This document shows positions 42,863 through 54,602 of a DNA stretch of 64,000 nt, one piece after another. Source of the stretch: Phytophthora colocasiae (taxonomy: Eukaryota > Oomycota > Peronosporomycetes > Peronosporales > Peronosporaceae). Under the pieces are notes generated by a model. That model saw only the letters and a list, made by a program, of their open reading frames with translations. It did not search any database and had not been told where the DNA came from. A program made the translations under genes and the position numbers. Numbering within the stretch: position 1 is the first letter of the stretch; each line of letters starts with the position of its first letter. The stretch is from NCBI GenBank assembly GCA_018806915.1, contig JAGKQI010000095.1, forward strand, positions 62,001-126,000. The letters are read 5' to 3'.

Positions 42863-45800
42863 ATGGGGGCTAATGGAGATCCTCATGATCCAGGTGCGCT
42901 GAAAAGCGCTTCTGAAGCTGCTTTAGCAGAGAACCCTCCAAGAGATAAGTCCGGTAAACAAGGAAATACAACCGAAGAGATGAAGGTTGCGAAAAGCGAA
43001 TTGGGGGGAACCAGAGCAGACGAAGAAAATCAACGCTCAGTCTACGACGAAGTCGAAGATGTGTGGGAGACAAAGCATAGTTCCCTGTCATTTGAAGCTA
43101 TGTATGAAAAATTGCTGGAGTGTAGAACACAAGACGCGTGGGAACAAGAGTACCACGAAGAGGGACTGGTGCAGAACATGTTTTCCAGTGTGTTTTTTGC
43201 AAAAGAAGACAGAGTTGCCTGAGGAAAAAGCACACTATCCCAATCTTGAGAATGAGGAGATCATGCAACTGCTGCGACTGTTTGATACGCTGGTTAGTCA
43301 ACACGATGGTACGATCCAACAATGGCAACGGATGCTTCGGGATATTGCAGTATCGGTCTACAATAGCAGAAGTACTTTGTTGGATATTATTCAGTTGAAG
43401 GGAAGTAACCTCAAAGTGCAGCGCGCCCAAACTGAGAATCCCTGGTCGCACAATCCGCTCCTGAGCCCAACCCCAGCGGATACGGACGATCCTATGGAAG
43501 AAAAGCCGTCTACCATTGTCCAGTTCAAAACGGATGTATATTCATCTGAAGAGATCGCAACTATGCGGAGAGAGTTCGAAACCCCCTACGACTTTCCAAC
43601 GGAACTAAGAGCACCTACAGAAGTGGAGAAACGTATTGTACAGGGAATGCTAGAAGGCACTATACTCGCGCAGTCATTACCACAGTTTCTGAAGCGAACG
43701 GCGGATAATACTATGTTGAGGCTAATCCAGAACACCATACATGCTCAAGTGGAGGGTGAGCTGTTGTTCCGTCTACCAAACCAATTCCCGGTGTATGCAG
43801 ACTTCCAAACCCGTGAAAGGCTGTGCAATGCCATGCTACAGGGCGCAAAACGCAGAGACTTTGATTTAGGAGAGCTCACGCAAATGCTGGGAGAGACTAA
43901 ACAGGTATGCTATAACGCTCAACAGCACTCAGTACACCTGATTTTCTGGACTCGAGAAGCAGCTAATAAATGGGAAAGGGTTTATAAATCGGTTCCATTT
44001 CGTAGCAGACGATTCTTGCTCACTAACGCACACCCGGACGATATACTGGAGGATGGGTCAGTGGAGGAACAAGCTGCAAGGGTGTGGAGTCGCCAAGTGG
44101 GTCGAGATGGATTGACGAACGAACGTCAACATGATCGCTACAAAGTGAAGCTTCTCAATGTTTCGCGATTTCTGGACGATGCTGGGTTGGACGCCTACAT
44201 AAGGTCCAAGTTCAACGAAGAATTTACGACATTTCAAGAGCCAAAATGGGGAAGACAGACGTTCCAAACAGGAGCTTGGGAGATTTACTTCAAGTCTCCG
44301 GCTTGCCCAGCGTTTCTGGATGGAATTCGCTTTATCAATTGGGTTGGAACTAAAATATTAGTCCATCACGCAGGAAATAACCCAGCATCACCCTGCTATA
44401 ACTGTGGAAGGCCTGGTCACACTGTTGCGCAATGTAGAGCATCTTCTGATCACTGGAAAGCAGAAAGTAGCTGCCTGACAGTGACAGCAACGGAGCTTAA
44501 GCTACTGAAAAAAGGAAAATCCACAGTAACCAGCTTTGAAGAGCTTCAGCATATGTGGAAGGCATTACAAGAGCGGAAAATGGAGAACGAGGGGGCAGCA
44601 GGTGCTCAGGAAACGCAGGAGTATTCTCAGAAGGAGCGAGACACGGCCGAGGAGAAGAAATCGACGCAGGACGAACAACAAGGAGAGGGATCGAAATGGT
44701 TTTTGCCAAAGTCACAAGGGCGACGAGGCAAAGCAACAAAACCGTTTGTACGTGATTATATGAAAACAAATGCAGAAAACCCAGAAACAAATGTATCAGA
44801 GAACCAGGAAGACATCGATCTAGTTAGTGAGGATGGATCACAGATGGAATCTGCAGAGGAGGACAAGGCGAGCTCGACAGAACCGAGAAACATCAGACGT
44901 CCCCAAGCACTCTCACGACAACAGAGAAAAATCATGGAGGCGCTAGCTCGACGGGACCAACAGCCAAACTGGGAGCTAACGAGTTGTCTTCAAAAGTTGG
45001 ATATTGAGAGCCTAGATCTGTCCACGGAGTCGGGGCAGAGAGTAATAGACGCTTGTGGTCTATTCCCCACTATGACACCAGCAACTGGAAACTGCCAGTA
45101 TTTCGCGATTGCAATGGCCTTGCTATCTGAAACTTTCAGGACGTCTGAAGGAACCGCGGCAATCGAGAGTATTACTGCGAAATTGAAAAAGGGTATGGTG
45201 ATGGCATTATCCCATGGGTATGAAGAAGAGTATCCCCATGAGAATCGAAAGGCACTCCTTCAGAGGTGGGTAGATCAAGCAGCTGAATTGACAGTGGACG
45301 AATCCAAGAGGATTGGAACAGGTAGAGGATATCTGTTCAACTAGCTCAAAACGTACATCTTTCCTAGCGAAAACACTTTGGGGATCCGAGCTAACCTTAT
45401 GGCTTACGTGTAAACTCCTGAAACGACCCATTTACGTTATTGTAGCACGGGATGGTCTACAATGTCCCAGTTTTCAAGTGTTTGAACCACTCAAGCGAAC
45501 AACCGCAGAATTCGAGATTGAAACAGCAGGAGAATTCAACATCGTGCCGAAAGAATGGTTAAAGCGTTTACAGCATCAGTGTAAACAACCGACAGTCACC
45601 CAGCACCTCCCAATTTTTCTCCAATACGGAACACAGCATTACTCCTGGCTAAAATTTGGACAGGAAGAAAACGTACAAATGGAGGATAACGTGGAAACAC
45701 TTCCAATAGCGTTGAGTGAGGGGAGTGAAAAGAAGAAGCGTTCGTTGGCGGATATGGCAGAAGGGTTGCAGAAGTGTACAACAGGAGGATCTATCTCAGG

Positions 45801-47007
45801 AGAAATCGAGCAGAATGAGGTAGCCTCAATGGAATCGCTTCCTAGAAACATGACTGAGCAGCTTGAGAAAGCAATAAATCAACAAGGACTCACGACTCAA
45901 GATCGCCAAGAGCTCCAAAATATTATCGAGAGTGGAGGACCACGGAAGGAAGACCAACTGGAGATTTCAAAACTGGGAGCTACAAGGTTATCCCCAGCGG
46001 TACATAAACTTCTGACCGGACTGGACTGGGACGACCGTCCTCAAGTAGAAATCATGGAGTTCATGGCTGCAACAAAAGTTGAAACGCTGAAAATGTGGCA
46101 GCAGAATCTGCTTGACGAGGACATGGCAAGTGACGCTTCTCCGAACAACAGTGATGTAGAAATGGATGAAACGAAGAGATTCAAGCAATCTTTGAGGATT
46201 ACAAAGGAGAACTGTCCACAAGAACCGGATCCTCCGGACGATAGACCTGTTGCAGACTATCGAAGGCGGTTTGCTCTTCACAGGATATCTAGAAGTGAAA
46301 GGCGTCGAGAGGAACACATTCAAAGGGAGCACTGGAATGGTCTAGCGGGGGAATGGAAAACCTTCAGCAGCTTAATTTTTCCAGCACTACCAGCAGACTC
46401 ACCAGTGTGGAGAAATGCAGTGAAAGCACACACATTCAAGTTGTTGCACAGTTTACAAACAGTCGATTCCCCGGAGTTTGTGCTGCGATCTGTAAATGCG
46501 AGTATTCTACAAGAATGGACCCGAAAAATCCGGATCGACTGCCTACACCATGGACTGGTCATATTACGTGACTTGCAGGGAGATGATTCCAGCAAAGATC
46601 AGTTGAACGAGACTATTAACTATTTGGTGGCTGAGAGAGATGAAATGGTCAACGATTCGTACATCCACGGACGGGACTTATGGGTCCAGCTTCGACAGTA
46701 CAAACCTGAAAGAGAGGGGCTGCTTAAACTCTGCAAGAGAGCACAGGCAGGTCAACTAGCGAGGCTAATAGTTGCAGCATATTCTTATGCACCTGAACTG
46801 GCAGTGATGAACGGACAGCAGCTACCTCAAGGAAGAATTGACGGTCCCTCCTTGGTGAAACGATTACTCCACGCTTTTAAGGAACATGGAGAACTCAAGA
46901 AAGTTTGGTACAGGGCTGATCCAGACGGTAACTTGGCGGCGTTTGAGTCGACAATTGCTACATTGTCTCTAAATCTGCAGGGGCAGGTTGAGACAATGGA
47001 GGAATAG
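42863..47007 (+). pseudogene. LINE ORF1 with zinc knuckle and OTU protease
   Basis: First ORF of a non-LTR retrotransposon. From ATG at 42863 it crosses two frame changes, near 43200 and between 45310 and 45345. The first third is coiled and charged. A nucleic-acid-binding region ends in a zinc knuckle CYNCGRPGHTVAQC (from 44394). After a Glu/Lys-rich linker comes an OTU-like cysteine protease: PATGNCQYFAIAMAL with Cys at 45093-45095, WGSELTLWLTCKLLKRPIYV, and the catalytic HY in GTQHYSWLKF (His 45637-45639). The rest (to 47007) is helical and unrecognised. The second frame change lies inside the OTU domain. OTU domains are known in several retroelements; their role there is unclear. Confidence 0.8.
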
Positions 47008-47009
47008 GT

Positions 47010-49478
47010 ATGGTAAGTCAGCCAACAGAAGATGAAATCACGGACTTTCCAGACCTGTATGCAGACCTGTACAATATTGCAGGACTATTTTACAGTTCGG
47101 ACCGTGAAAAACGAAAACGGAACACGACAAGCACGGATATACAATTCATTTCGCAGAATTTACAAGGATTTACAGAAAAACGAAGAGAAAAATGGTTTCG
47201 AGGATGGAAACAGCACGTCAAAGTTTCCCCGGCGGAGATTATATTTGTTCAAGATACACATTTAACAACAGCAGTAGAAGTTGAGAAGATGACTGAATTA
47301 TGGCATCATGTATGGGGCGTTTGCAGTCCAAAGCCACCACTAAGTTACTGGACTACGACGACAACGAGATCGGGAGGGGTGAGAATTCTATTTCACCCCA
47401 AAATGGCGGGAAAAATTACGCCATGGAAGAAACAGAGTTGGACTGATAGACGGATTGCTGTTGAATTTGAAGGCTGGAGATTAATTAACATTTACGCGCC
47501 ACCGGACAGAAACAAGAGGAAAACCTTCTTTGATAAACTTTGCGGTTGGATGGAGGGAGACCAAATTACGATATTAGGCGCCCGCGTCAGGACAGGTTGA
47601 TCAATGGCAAGCCAAGTCAAGCACCATGTGAAAGTTTGGAGCTTCTTCGACTTATTGACGACTATGAATTACTGGATGCTACAACGCTAACAACCCACGT
47701 TGATGAAGATAGTATACCGGACCCACTGACATATTATACTTTTTGGAGAAAACGATCGGCGAGCAGACTCGATCGGTTCTATGTTAGCAGCAAAATTGCA
47801 GATACGACCCAATGGGTTGAAGCACGAGATCCAGTTTGCTACTCTGACCACCAGGAACTCCGACTTTAGCTAGCTAACAAATCCGCTCCTATTCAGAAGA
47901 CTAAGAGGAAGGCACGGTACCCAATTTACACTTCCCGACCGGAGTGGGTACGCACTCAGATAAAAAAACGGATTAAGAGATTGGTGACACAATTTGAGCA
48001 GAAGAGTTGTCCGACAAAAGCTTGGGATGAGTTAGCCAAGCAACTCTCGGATATGATTAGGGATGTCACGCGGATTCATCGAGAGCGTCTAACCTACCAT
48101 TATGGTCGGCTTGAAGTTGAAAGGCGAGCTTCAGCTAGGACAAGATCGGATCTACAGCGCGTAACCTATGAAGAACGAGTTTCATGGAGTAATAAAAGTT
48201 TTGGAGACATATTACAACCGTCGGCAGCAAATTTGAAGCACTTCTACAAAAAGAATGCGAACTGGCAAAGGGACCAACGAATTTCATCTATCCAGCCATC
48301 AGCAGGGCACTTTTATCCAGACTCAATGCCAACAGCGGAGAGGATGGCGAGTGAATGGAACAACGTATTAGGGTCTACGCATGCCACTGTGGCGTCAGCA
48401 GATCTGCCAAATGCTCTGAAATTATTTCATGAAGTTCCAGTAGAAAATCAATTATATCCCGATGAGCAACAGGAAATAATATGCCCCATCAAAGAGGAGG
48501 AGATCTTACAAGCAATTGATCAACTTCCCCGCGACAAAACAGGGGGGTCTTCAGGTTTATCCCATGATTTTTTCAAGGACTTTAAAGAAGAATTAGTCGG
48601 ATGTTTGGTGGAAGTATATCGAGCTATTCAAAATGGAGATCCAGTACCACCATCTTTCTTGGATGCAGTGATAATTCCTCTCCGAAAAAAAGGGGATTCT
48701 TCTAACGCAATGGACTACAGGCCTATATCATTACTCAATACCGCATACAAGATTTTAGGGAGGGTTTACGCGAATCGTATCCATAAGGTACTTCCACGAT
48801 TGATAAGTGCTGGACAACAAGGGTTTGTTCGTGGGAGACTAATGACGAGAAGTGTGACTATGGTGCAAGCTCTCTTGACAACCCAGATGAAGAATCTTGA
48901 TGTGGACTGGATGGACTCTCCTGCAATACTCTGCTTGGATCTAAGGAAAGCATATGATACTTTGAGCAGGGATTTTATGGCAGCGGCACTAGCCCAGTAC
49001 GGATTTCCTCAACAATTTCTCGATGTAATTCATAGCTTACACAATGGCACTAGAGCTAGCTATCTCATGAATGGTGAAGAATCAACAAAATGGGCGGTGG
49101 AATCTGGAATACGGCAAGGATGTCCATTGGCACCTTTGCTGTTTGTACTAGCAGTCGACTTTCTTGGCAGAGCTATTGAAGCGCATCCTGATATTACTGG
49201 ACTGGAAATACCGGGGTCGGAAGGGCTTCGCCATAGGTTTAACGGGTTTGTCGATGATAGCACTGTTTTCTTGGAATCAACACGACAACTTAAACCGCTG
49301 AATCAAATTTTGAAACGATTTGGGGAACTGTCCGGTTTACATGTGGAGCCGAGTAAAAGTGTAGTCATCCCTCTCAACAAGGCTTGGAACCAGCACAGAC
49401 GTCATGGGTACCCGGTACTTGGAGATGAAGAGTCCACTAGAATACTTGAATATCATTTCGGGACATCGGATACTATTG
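47010..49478 (+). pseudogene. LINE ORF2, 5' part: endonuclease and RT
   Basis: Starts at ATG 47010, two bases after the ORF1 stop (TAGGTATG). An APE-type endonuclease follows (FISQNLQG, FVQDTHL, LINIYAPPDRNKRKTFF, YYTFWRKRSASRLDRFYVSS, YSDHQEL). A deletion with frame change near 47575-47600 removes the segment where GDFN is expected, and TAG at 47867-47869 follows. RT is then open: DAVIIPLRKKG, YRPISLLNTAYKI, GQQGFVRGR, LDLRKAYDT, GIRQGCPLAPLLF and catalytic FVDD (49247-49258). The frame is cut after HFGTSDTI by the family D insertion and resumes at 61562. Confidence 0.85.
49473..49478. repeat. Target site duplication (left), family D
   Basis: CTATTG (five or six bases; the last G may be chance), repeated at 61556-61561. 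Confidence 0.85.
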
Positions 49479-50453
49479 TGGACGATTAGGAATTTACGCT
49501 CCTAAAAAGCAACTTTTCGTGACACAGCCCTACAAGACGGAGATCATCGACCTCACAGATGACGGCGACGGCTACGATGACTAAGGAAGTTAATTTGCAG
49601 TCAATCGGGGACGACAACAGGTTGGACGGTGACTACAAGGCTACGGAGACCGGAAGATACTGAACGACGTTGAAGTTCAAGGCCAATGGCTACGATGGAA
49701 GATCGCAGCAGGAGGAACGACTCGGCGGTGGACTAGCAGCACACAAGTGGAGTACTGGGACGGGCGACGTGAGCACGAGGAAGGGAACGGTGGAGAAGAC
49801 GCGTAAGGAGTCGCCGAAGGAAGATCCTGGCGGTGGCAGACGGCATACTTAGGTTAGGAGTAGTATAGTGGGCGGCGGTAGTTAGGAGAGCTCTTTGGCG
49901 TGCGGACTGGCCGTCGAACCTCTCAGTTACGATTTCGCACGGTTGTGAGGAGTTAAGTAACTAAGACTTACGCGTGGAGTACTGCGGCAACTGGCCGGCT
50001 TCACCCAACAACATTTTGGGGGTTATCTAGGGGAGTGGCCTTGTTCTGCGGTATACTGACCGGCAGGGACCTCTGGGGTAATACGTTCAGGAGGCACGAA
50101 GTTCTGAGGTACGAAGATGAGGATGCATGCGTAGTGTGGCGGGGATCGCGGCTAGCTACCGCGCAGTTGTGGTGCTTATTGATAGCGTCTCGACTAAAGG
50201 GTGTCCACTTCAACTTCAATGTGGTGGTGCATTCGTCTTGTATAATGTATATTGTATTGGGATTAGCACGAGGACAAGCTACTAGTCTACCCAAGGCTGT
50301 AGTTGCTATTAAACGTCTTCTCCCTAGCCGTCTCTACTGGACAATGTCCACCAGGGTCTCTCTGGTGACGTGCTGACTCTAGTTCCTGCTTGCGTGACCA
50401 CTGGCTCCCTCCATGTTGGAATTTCAAGGCGTAAGAAGGAAGCAGTGCCGACA
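49479..50453 (+). repeat. 5' LTR, family D
   Basis: 975 bp, identical as far as I can see to 60581-61555. Open frames of about 60-110 codons inside it occur in both LTRs and are not taken as genes. Confidence 0.95.
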
Positions 50454-50470
50454 TGGTGGTCATTACAGTG
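50454..50470 (+). other. Candidate primer-binding site, family D
   Basis: TGGTGGTCATTACAGTG directly follows the LTR. It starts with the required TGG, but its match to a tRNA 3' end could not be tested. Confidence 0.45.
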
Positions 50471-50767
50471 GCTTTCTGGGCAATGTTTCAGTGGGTGAAC
50501 ATTGCGAGCCTAGTCACAGAGGGCGAGAATCCTACACGGGACATCCTGTACTGGGGATGGTGCAATACGGGCACTAGACAACACTGGTCTATCCAACCGA
50601 AGAAGAATGGGCAATACGGGCCTATGGTAGACACAGACACAGATGAGCACTGTTACTGATATCCCTACACAGCACAGCTTACTGACGTTAGATACTGATG
50701 ACACAGACACTGAACATACGGGTTGGTTTTGTTTTACAGATACGGAAGACTAAGTTCACGGAGAGGA

Positions 50768-51593
50768 ATGGTACAGAGGACGGGAAATAACGCGAGAGAT
50801 GAACGAGCTGAAAGGCGGTCTTCGTTCCATGACGCCATAGCTGAGGCGGCGCATGTGGCGAATCCGGGAATAGCGCAGGGAGCAGACAAGAGGGTTCCCC
50901 AAGCAGACCTGCACAGCACGGGGGGAAGTTTCATGCCAGCAGCGGCAACTGTACGAGTGGCAGCAGGCCATACATTTAGGGCCAGTGGTGGAAGCGGAGG
51001 CACTGTCCTGGTTGAAGTTCCTGGTACCAGTGGAGGATCACAAGGCCCACCGGCAGCACCAGTAGTTCCAGCTCATGCGGCAGCAGTGAACCTCGGTGGC
51101 AATGGTAACGGTGATGGTGATGGCGGTGACAACGGCAATGGTGGTAACGGTAATGAGGACAATGCAGGTGGTTGAAATGGAGGACAAGGCCAAGCAGCAG
51201 CACTACCCGCGGGAGATGGCGGTGGAACAGGACTTGGAATCCATGGAGATCAAGCACCAGCACCTCCAGTACCACCAACGCCTCCAGTACAGATAGCACC
51301 ACAGTACTTTGCAATGCCACAGGCGCCACAGTGGATGTATCAGGCACCGAGTCGTGAGAAGAAGCTTCGGTTGCCAAAGTTCAAGGGTCTGGGAGAGCCA
51401 AAAGTTACGGTGAAGGCCTGGTTAAAAGCGGTCAAGAATGAATTACGCCGACAAACTGCAATCTTACGCACGGATTGGCGAGAACATGAGGTGTTCATTG
51501 AAATGGTTGCGAGCCTGGAAGGTGAAGCCCTCATGTGATACGATACGGTTGAAGACGCATTCAGCAGACGAGAAGATCAGACGGAGATAATTT
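50768..51593 (+). pseudogene. Gag of family D, 5' part
   Basis: From ATG at 50768 the frame encodes an Ala/Gly-rich N-terminus with a Gly-Asn-Asp repeat tract, TGA at 51173-51175, then in the same frame a Pro-rich stretch and KLRLPKFKGLGEPKVTVKAW, the start of a retrotransposon gag domain. A second TGA at 51536-51538 falls just before YDTVEDAF. The Mutator-like element begins at 51594. Both stops are single-base changes in otherwise open sequence, so gag was lost by point mutation as well as insertion. Confidence 0.8.
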
Positions 51594-53509
51594 AATGCAA
51601 CCAGAAAATCGGTCCTGCACCAGAAAAAAGGTCCTGCACATTTCTGGATAAAGTCCTGCAAACAGTCCTGCATTTGGTAGGTAAATCGTTAAAATAACAA
51701 CAATTCATTAAGTTTTAATAAAATGTCACTGGGTTATAAATGGGTTACGAATGGGTTACTTCGGCTACACTTACTTTTTTACTATACAATCTGATGTATA
51801 CTTGAGAGGTGCAACCGCTGGTAACCATCCATTAGCAAGAGAAAACATGGATGTGCCAATGCGCCTTTAGCCACCAGTAATGTCGGATTGCAGCGCTCTT
51901 ATGGCATGTACTTCATTTCTAATTATTCCTTGCACGGCAACTATGAATTTCAATGGCCACAGATACATAGTCAACACGAAACGTGGTCCTACAACCTACT
52001 ACCAGTGTTCTACCTATCGCTCTAGTGGCTGCAAGGGCAAGCTGAACGTCAAGATCCTCGACAGCGGTGAAAGTGAGGTGCGAGAAACTGGTGAACACAG
52101 CTGCAGAGTTGAATCACGCGCTACTGTGCGTGAATGCGGGGAAGAGATGAGGGCAATCCTCGAGACAGAGGCGATAAGTTCGCCTGGGATCCTCCTGGTC
52201 GGATTTGGGATCGGGTGACGCGTGAGCTATCCGCTAAGTACCCGAGCCAAGCCGTAAAGGTGTTGGTTAGGGACGAGGCAATCAATTTCATCAACTACAC
52301 GAGGAGACAGGCCGGAGGCGGCGATGTATACCGCCAAATCGAAGCCCTTCCGGTGGTGGCCGTGTCTGAATCAGACGATCGTTCCTTTGTGCAGTTCAAC
52401 CTTTCTACGACAATTTCGGTAAACGACAGCGCATCTTGGGAATGGGCCATCCAGATTTGATTCGTCTACTGATGTATCCTGGCGCGTCTCTGTTTATCGA
52501 TGCTACGTACAGTATCACTCCCAGGCCATTTCAGCAGACTTTGGTCATTAAGGCGCATGACCCTGCTTACGACGTGTACATTCCAGTGTTGACGATTTTA
52601 TTGGAGGCAAAAGATGAGTGGAGTTACTGGCATGCGCTGCACTGGGTTTGTGTACTTGGTAAAATGAAAATGACACCTGCCAGTGTAACCTGTGATTTTG
52701 AGGCGGCTCTAATTAAGGGCGTTCGGGACCAATTTCCAGGGATTGATGTGATTGGCTGTTTATTCCACTGGAAGCAAGCTATTCGGCGAAAAATGGTGGA
52801 TCTCCGATTTTCAGCCACTCAGATATCAGAAGCAATGGCTCCGGGGGTGTTAGACGTCCTGACTGTTATCCCTCCTGACGAAATTCGTACTAAAGGTATC
52901 CCGTATGCGATGTCGTTGATGTCTACAAAGGGATGCGCGCAGTTGTAGACACAGTTCTGGGACTACTTTACTCGGACATGGATGACCATGTTCCCGCCTA
53001 CCTTCTGGAATGTGAACTCCTACATTGAAAAGGAGATTGCCATGCAAAATCGCACGAACAACCCGATCGAAAGCTATAATCGCCGAGCTAAGGAAGCGTT
53101 TGGCACACATCCAACACTGGTGGTGTTTGTAGAAAGAGCCAAGAGAGAGGCAGCTCGTTTTCTTCAGCAAATGGATGACATTGCCATGCACCGCCGGCCC
53201 CCTCCACCTCATGCAGACCCAGTTACGATGTCAGTACCTGCTGGATATCTGGCGTTTAGAACGCCAAAACGTCGTAAAGCAAAAAAGTAAGGCCTTCTTC
53301 TCGTCAATACACTTCTGTCTTTATATGTTTGTGCTGTTAATGCATCCTACTAAATGACCTACTCCATAAAGCATCCTACAAATTGTCCTGCATTGCATTA
53401 CGTTTATTTTGTCCTGCACCCGGTACAGAACGCACGTAAAGTGTCCTGCACGTGGTCCTGCGTTTGCAGGACATTATGTCTGATGCAGGTGGTGTTTTCT
53501 GGTTGCATT
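51594..53509 (+). mobile_element. Mutator-like element in family D gag
   Basis: 1.9-kb element with 15-bp terminal inverted repeats, aatgcaaccagaaaa (51594-51608) and its complement (53495-53509). It encodes a decayed FLYWCH/MULE transposase. Several copies of GTCCTGCA lie near both ends, all in the same orientation, plus one hairpin gtcctgc/gcaggac near the right end. An 8-11 bp target duplication is not evident in the flanking gag (gataattt left, ccattctc right). Confidence 0.82.
51880..53290 (+). pseudogene. MULE transposase with FLYWCH-type finger
   Basis: From about 51880 the first frame contains a FLYWCH-like Cys/His finger (FNGHRYIVNTKRGPTTYYQC, GCKGKLNVK, GEHSC). The DDE core follows two frame changes later: LFIDATYSITPRPFQQTLV (first Asp), then VTCDFEAALIKGVRDQFPG (second Asp) and GCLFHWKQAIRRKM. 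A TAG at 52946-52948 precedes the last part, RTNNPIESYNRRAKEAFG, typical of MULE C-termini, ending PKRRKAKK. At least two frameshifts and one stop make it inactive. Its decay contrasts with the identical LTRs of the element around it. Confidence 0.85.
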
Positions 53510-54602
53510 CCATTCTCCCATCAGACGTTTGGTAATTTGAGTCGGATGATGCGGGACAGATAGGGTGAAGCGTTCGAACCCGGAGGTAGTCGCGAGACTA
53601 CGACAGCGACGTCAACAACGAGGCGAATCCCTAGTAGAATACGCGCAGAAGCTCCGTGAGATTGCTTCCAGTAACCCGGTCGATGAGGGATGGTTGGTTA
53701 ACTCGTTCCTGTCCGGTATGAACAACACTTGGTGCTCGACGTTGGTTCGTGGACATCGGCCGGTGACTTTGAACGAAGCGGTGAACTCGGCTGTGGATCA
53801 GGTTGGAGAGTATGGTGAAGGTTATGGGGTGGATCTCGCTACAGCGATGCGAGCACACGACGAACGGGCAGCATCAGCAGGCGCCGTCCCAACAGCCTTG
53901 GTCCCAGATTTGACACGGATTCAGCAGATCTCAGTGGCAGGTGGAAACTTGGGGAGTGTCGTGTCAGGATATGACGACGTGGGCTTGGCTACTGGACCTC
54001 CGCCACGGTATGACGTTGAAGGACGACTGATGGTGCCTCAGGGAGGTGCCACACTTCAGAGTGGTGGTCAATGGAATGCGGTCATCCCAGCTGGATACAA
54101 ACTGGTACCGGAAGAGACAGTGACGGTTCAAGCAGCCAGTACGGCAACTCCAGCAGCTACGGCACGGACAGCAGCACATACCCGACAGACGACAACTTCT
54201 AACCAGAGAACGGATGCGAATACTCGACAGAACCAGCGGCAGGGACGTACGCTCCAAATGGAAGCTCGGAGTACTCAGCAGCAGTCGCAGCAGCAACCCC
54301 AACAGCAGCGTTGGAGCAACGGGAGAAACTATGGAAACAATGAGCCACTTCGGACGCGTGAAGACCGTCTACGCAACCACCAGCAGTATTTGAACAGAAG
54401 ATCTCAGCAACAGCAACCAAACCGCACGGCAACAGCGAAACCTGATGACATGTGCTTCTACTGCCACGGATTTGGGCACCAAGCTCACGCGTGTGCGCTT
54501 AAGAAAAAAGACACGGAAGAAACCAGCCCCGTGGTGAATCAGAACAGTGAGACCAACAACCAGAACACGGCTGGCGGTACGGGAAACGGCTCGCGGGTGT
54601 AG
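53510..54602 (+). pseudogene. Gag of family D, 3' part
   Basis: After the Mutator-like element gag resumes (NLSRMMRDR), with TAG at about 53560 and a frame change. From 53565 it is open: VVARLRQRRQQRGESLVEYA, LREIASSNPVDEGWLVNSFL, a Gln/Thr-rich region and a zinc knuckle CFYCHGFGHQAHAC. It stops at TAG 54600-54602. In all, gag carries three stops, one frame change and a 1.9-kb insertion and cannot be made as one protein. Confidence 0.82.

Noticed and set aside
50001..50376. 97- and 113-codon ORFs in the family D LTRs
   Set aside because: Both overlap on opposite strands, occur in each LTR and resemble no protein.
51585..53520. Target duplication for the Mutator-like element
   Set aside because: Flanks gataattt and ccattctc do not match; none is claimed.
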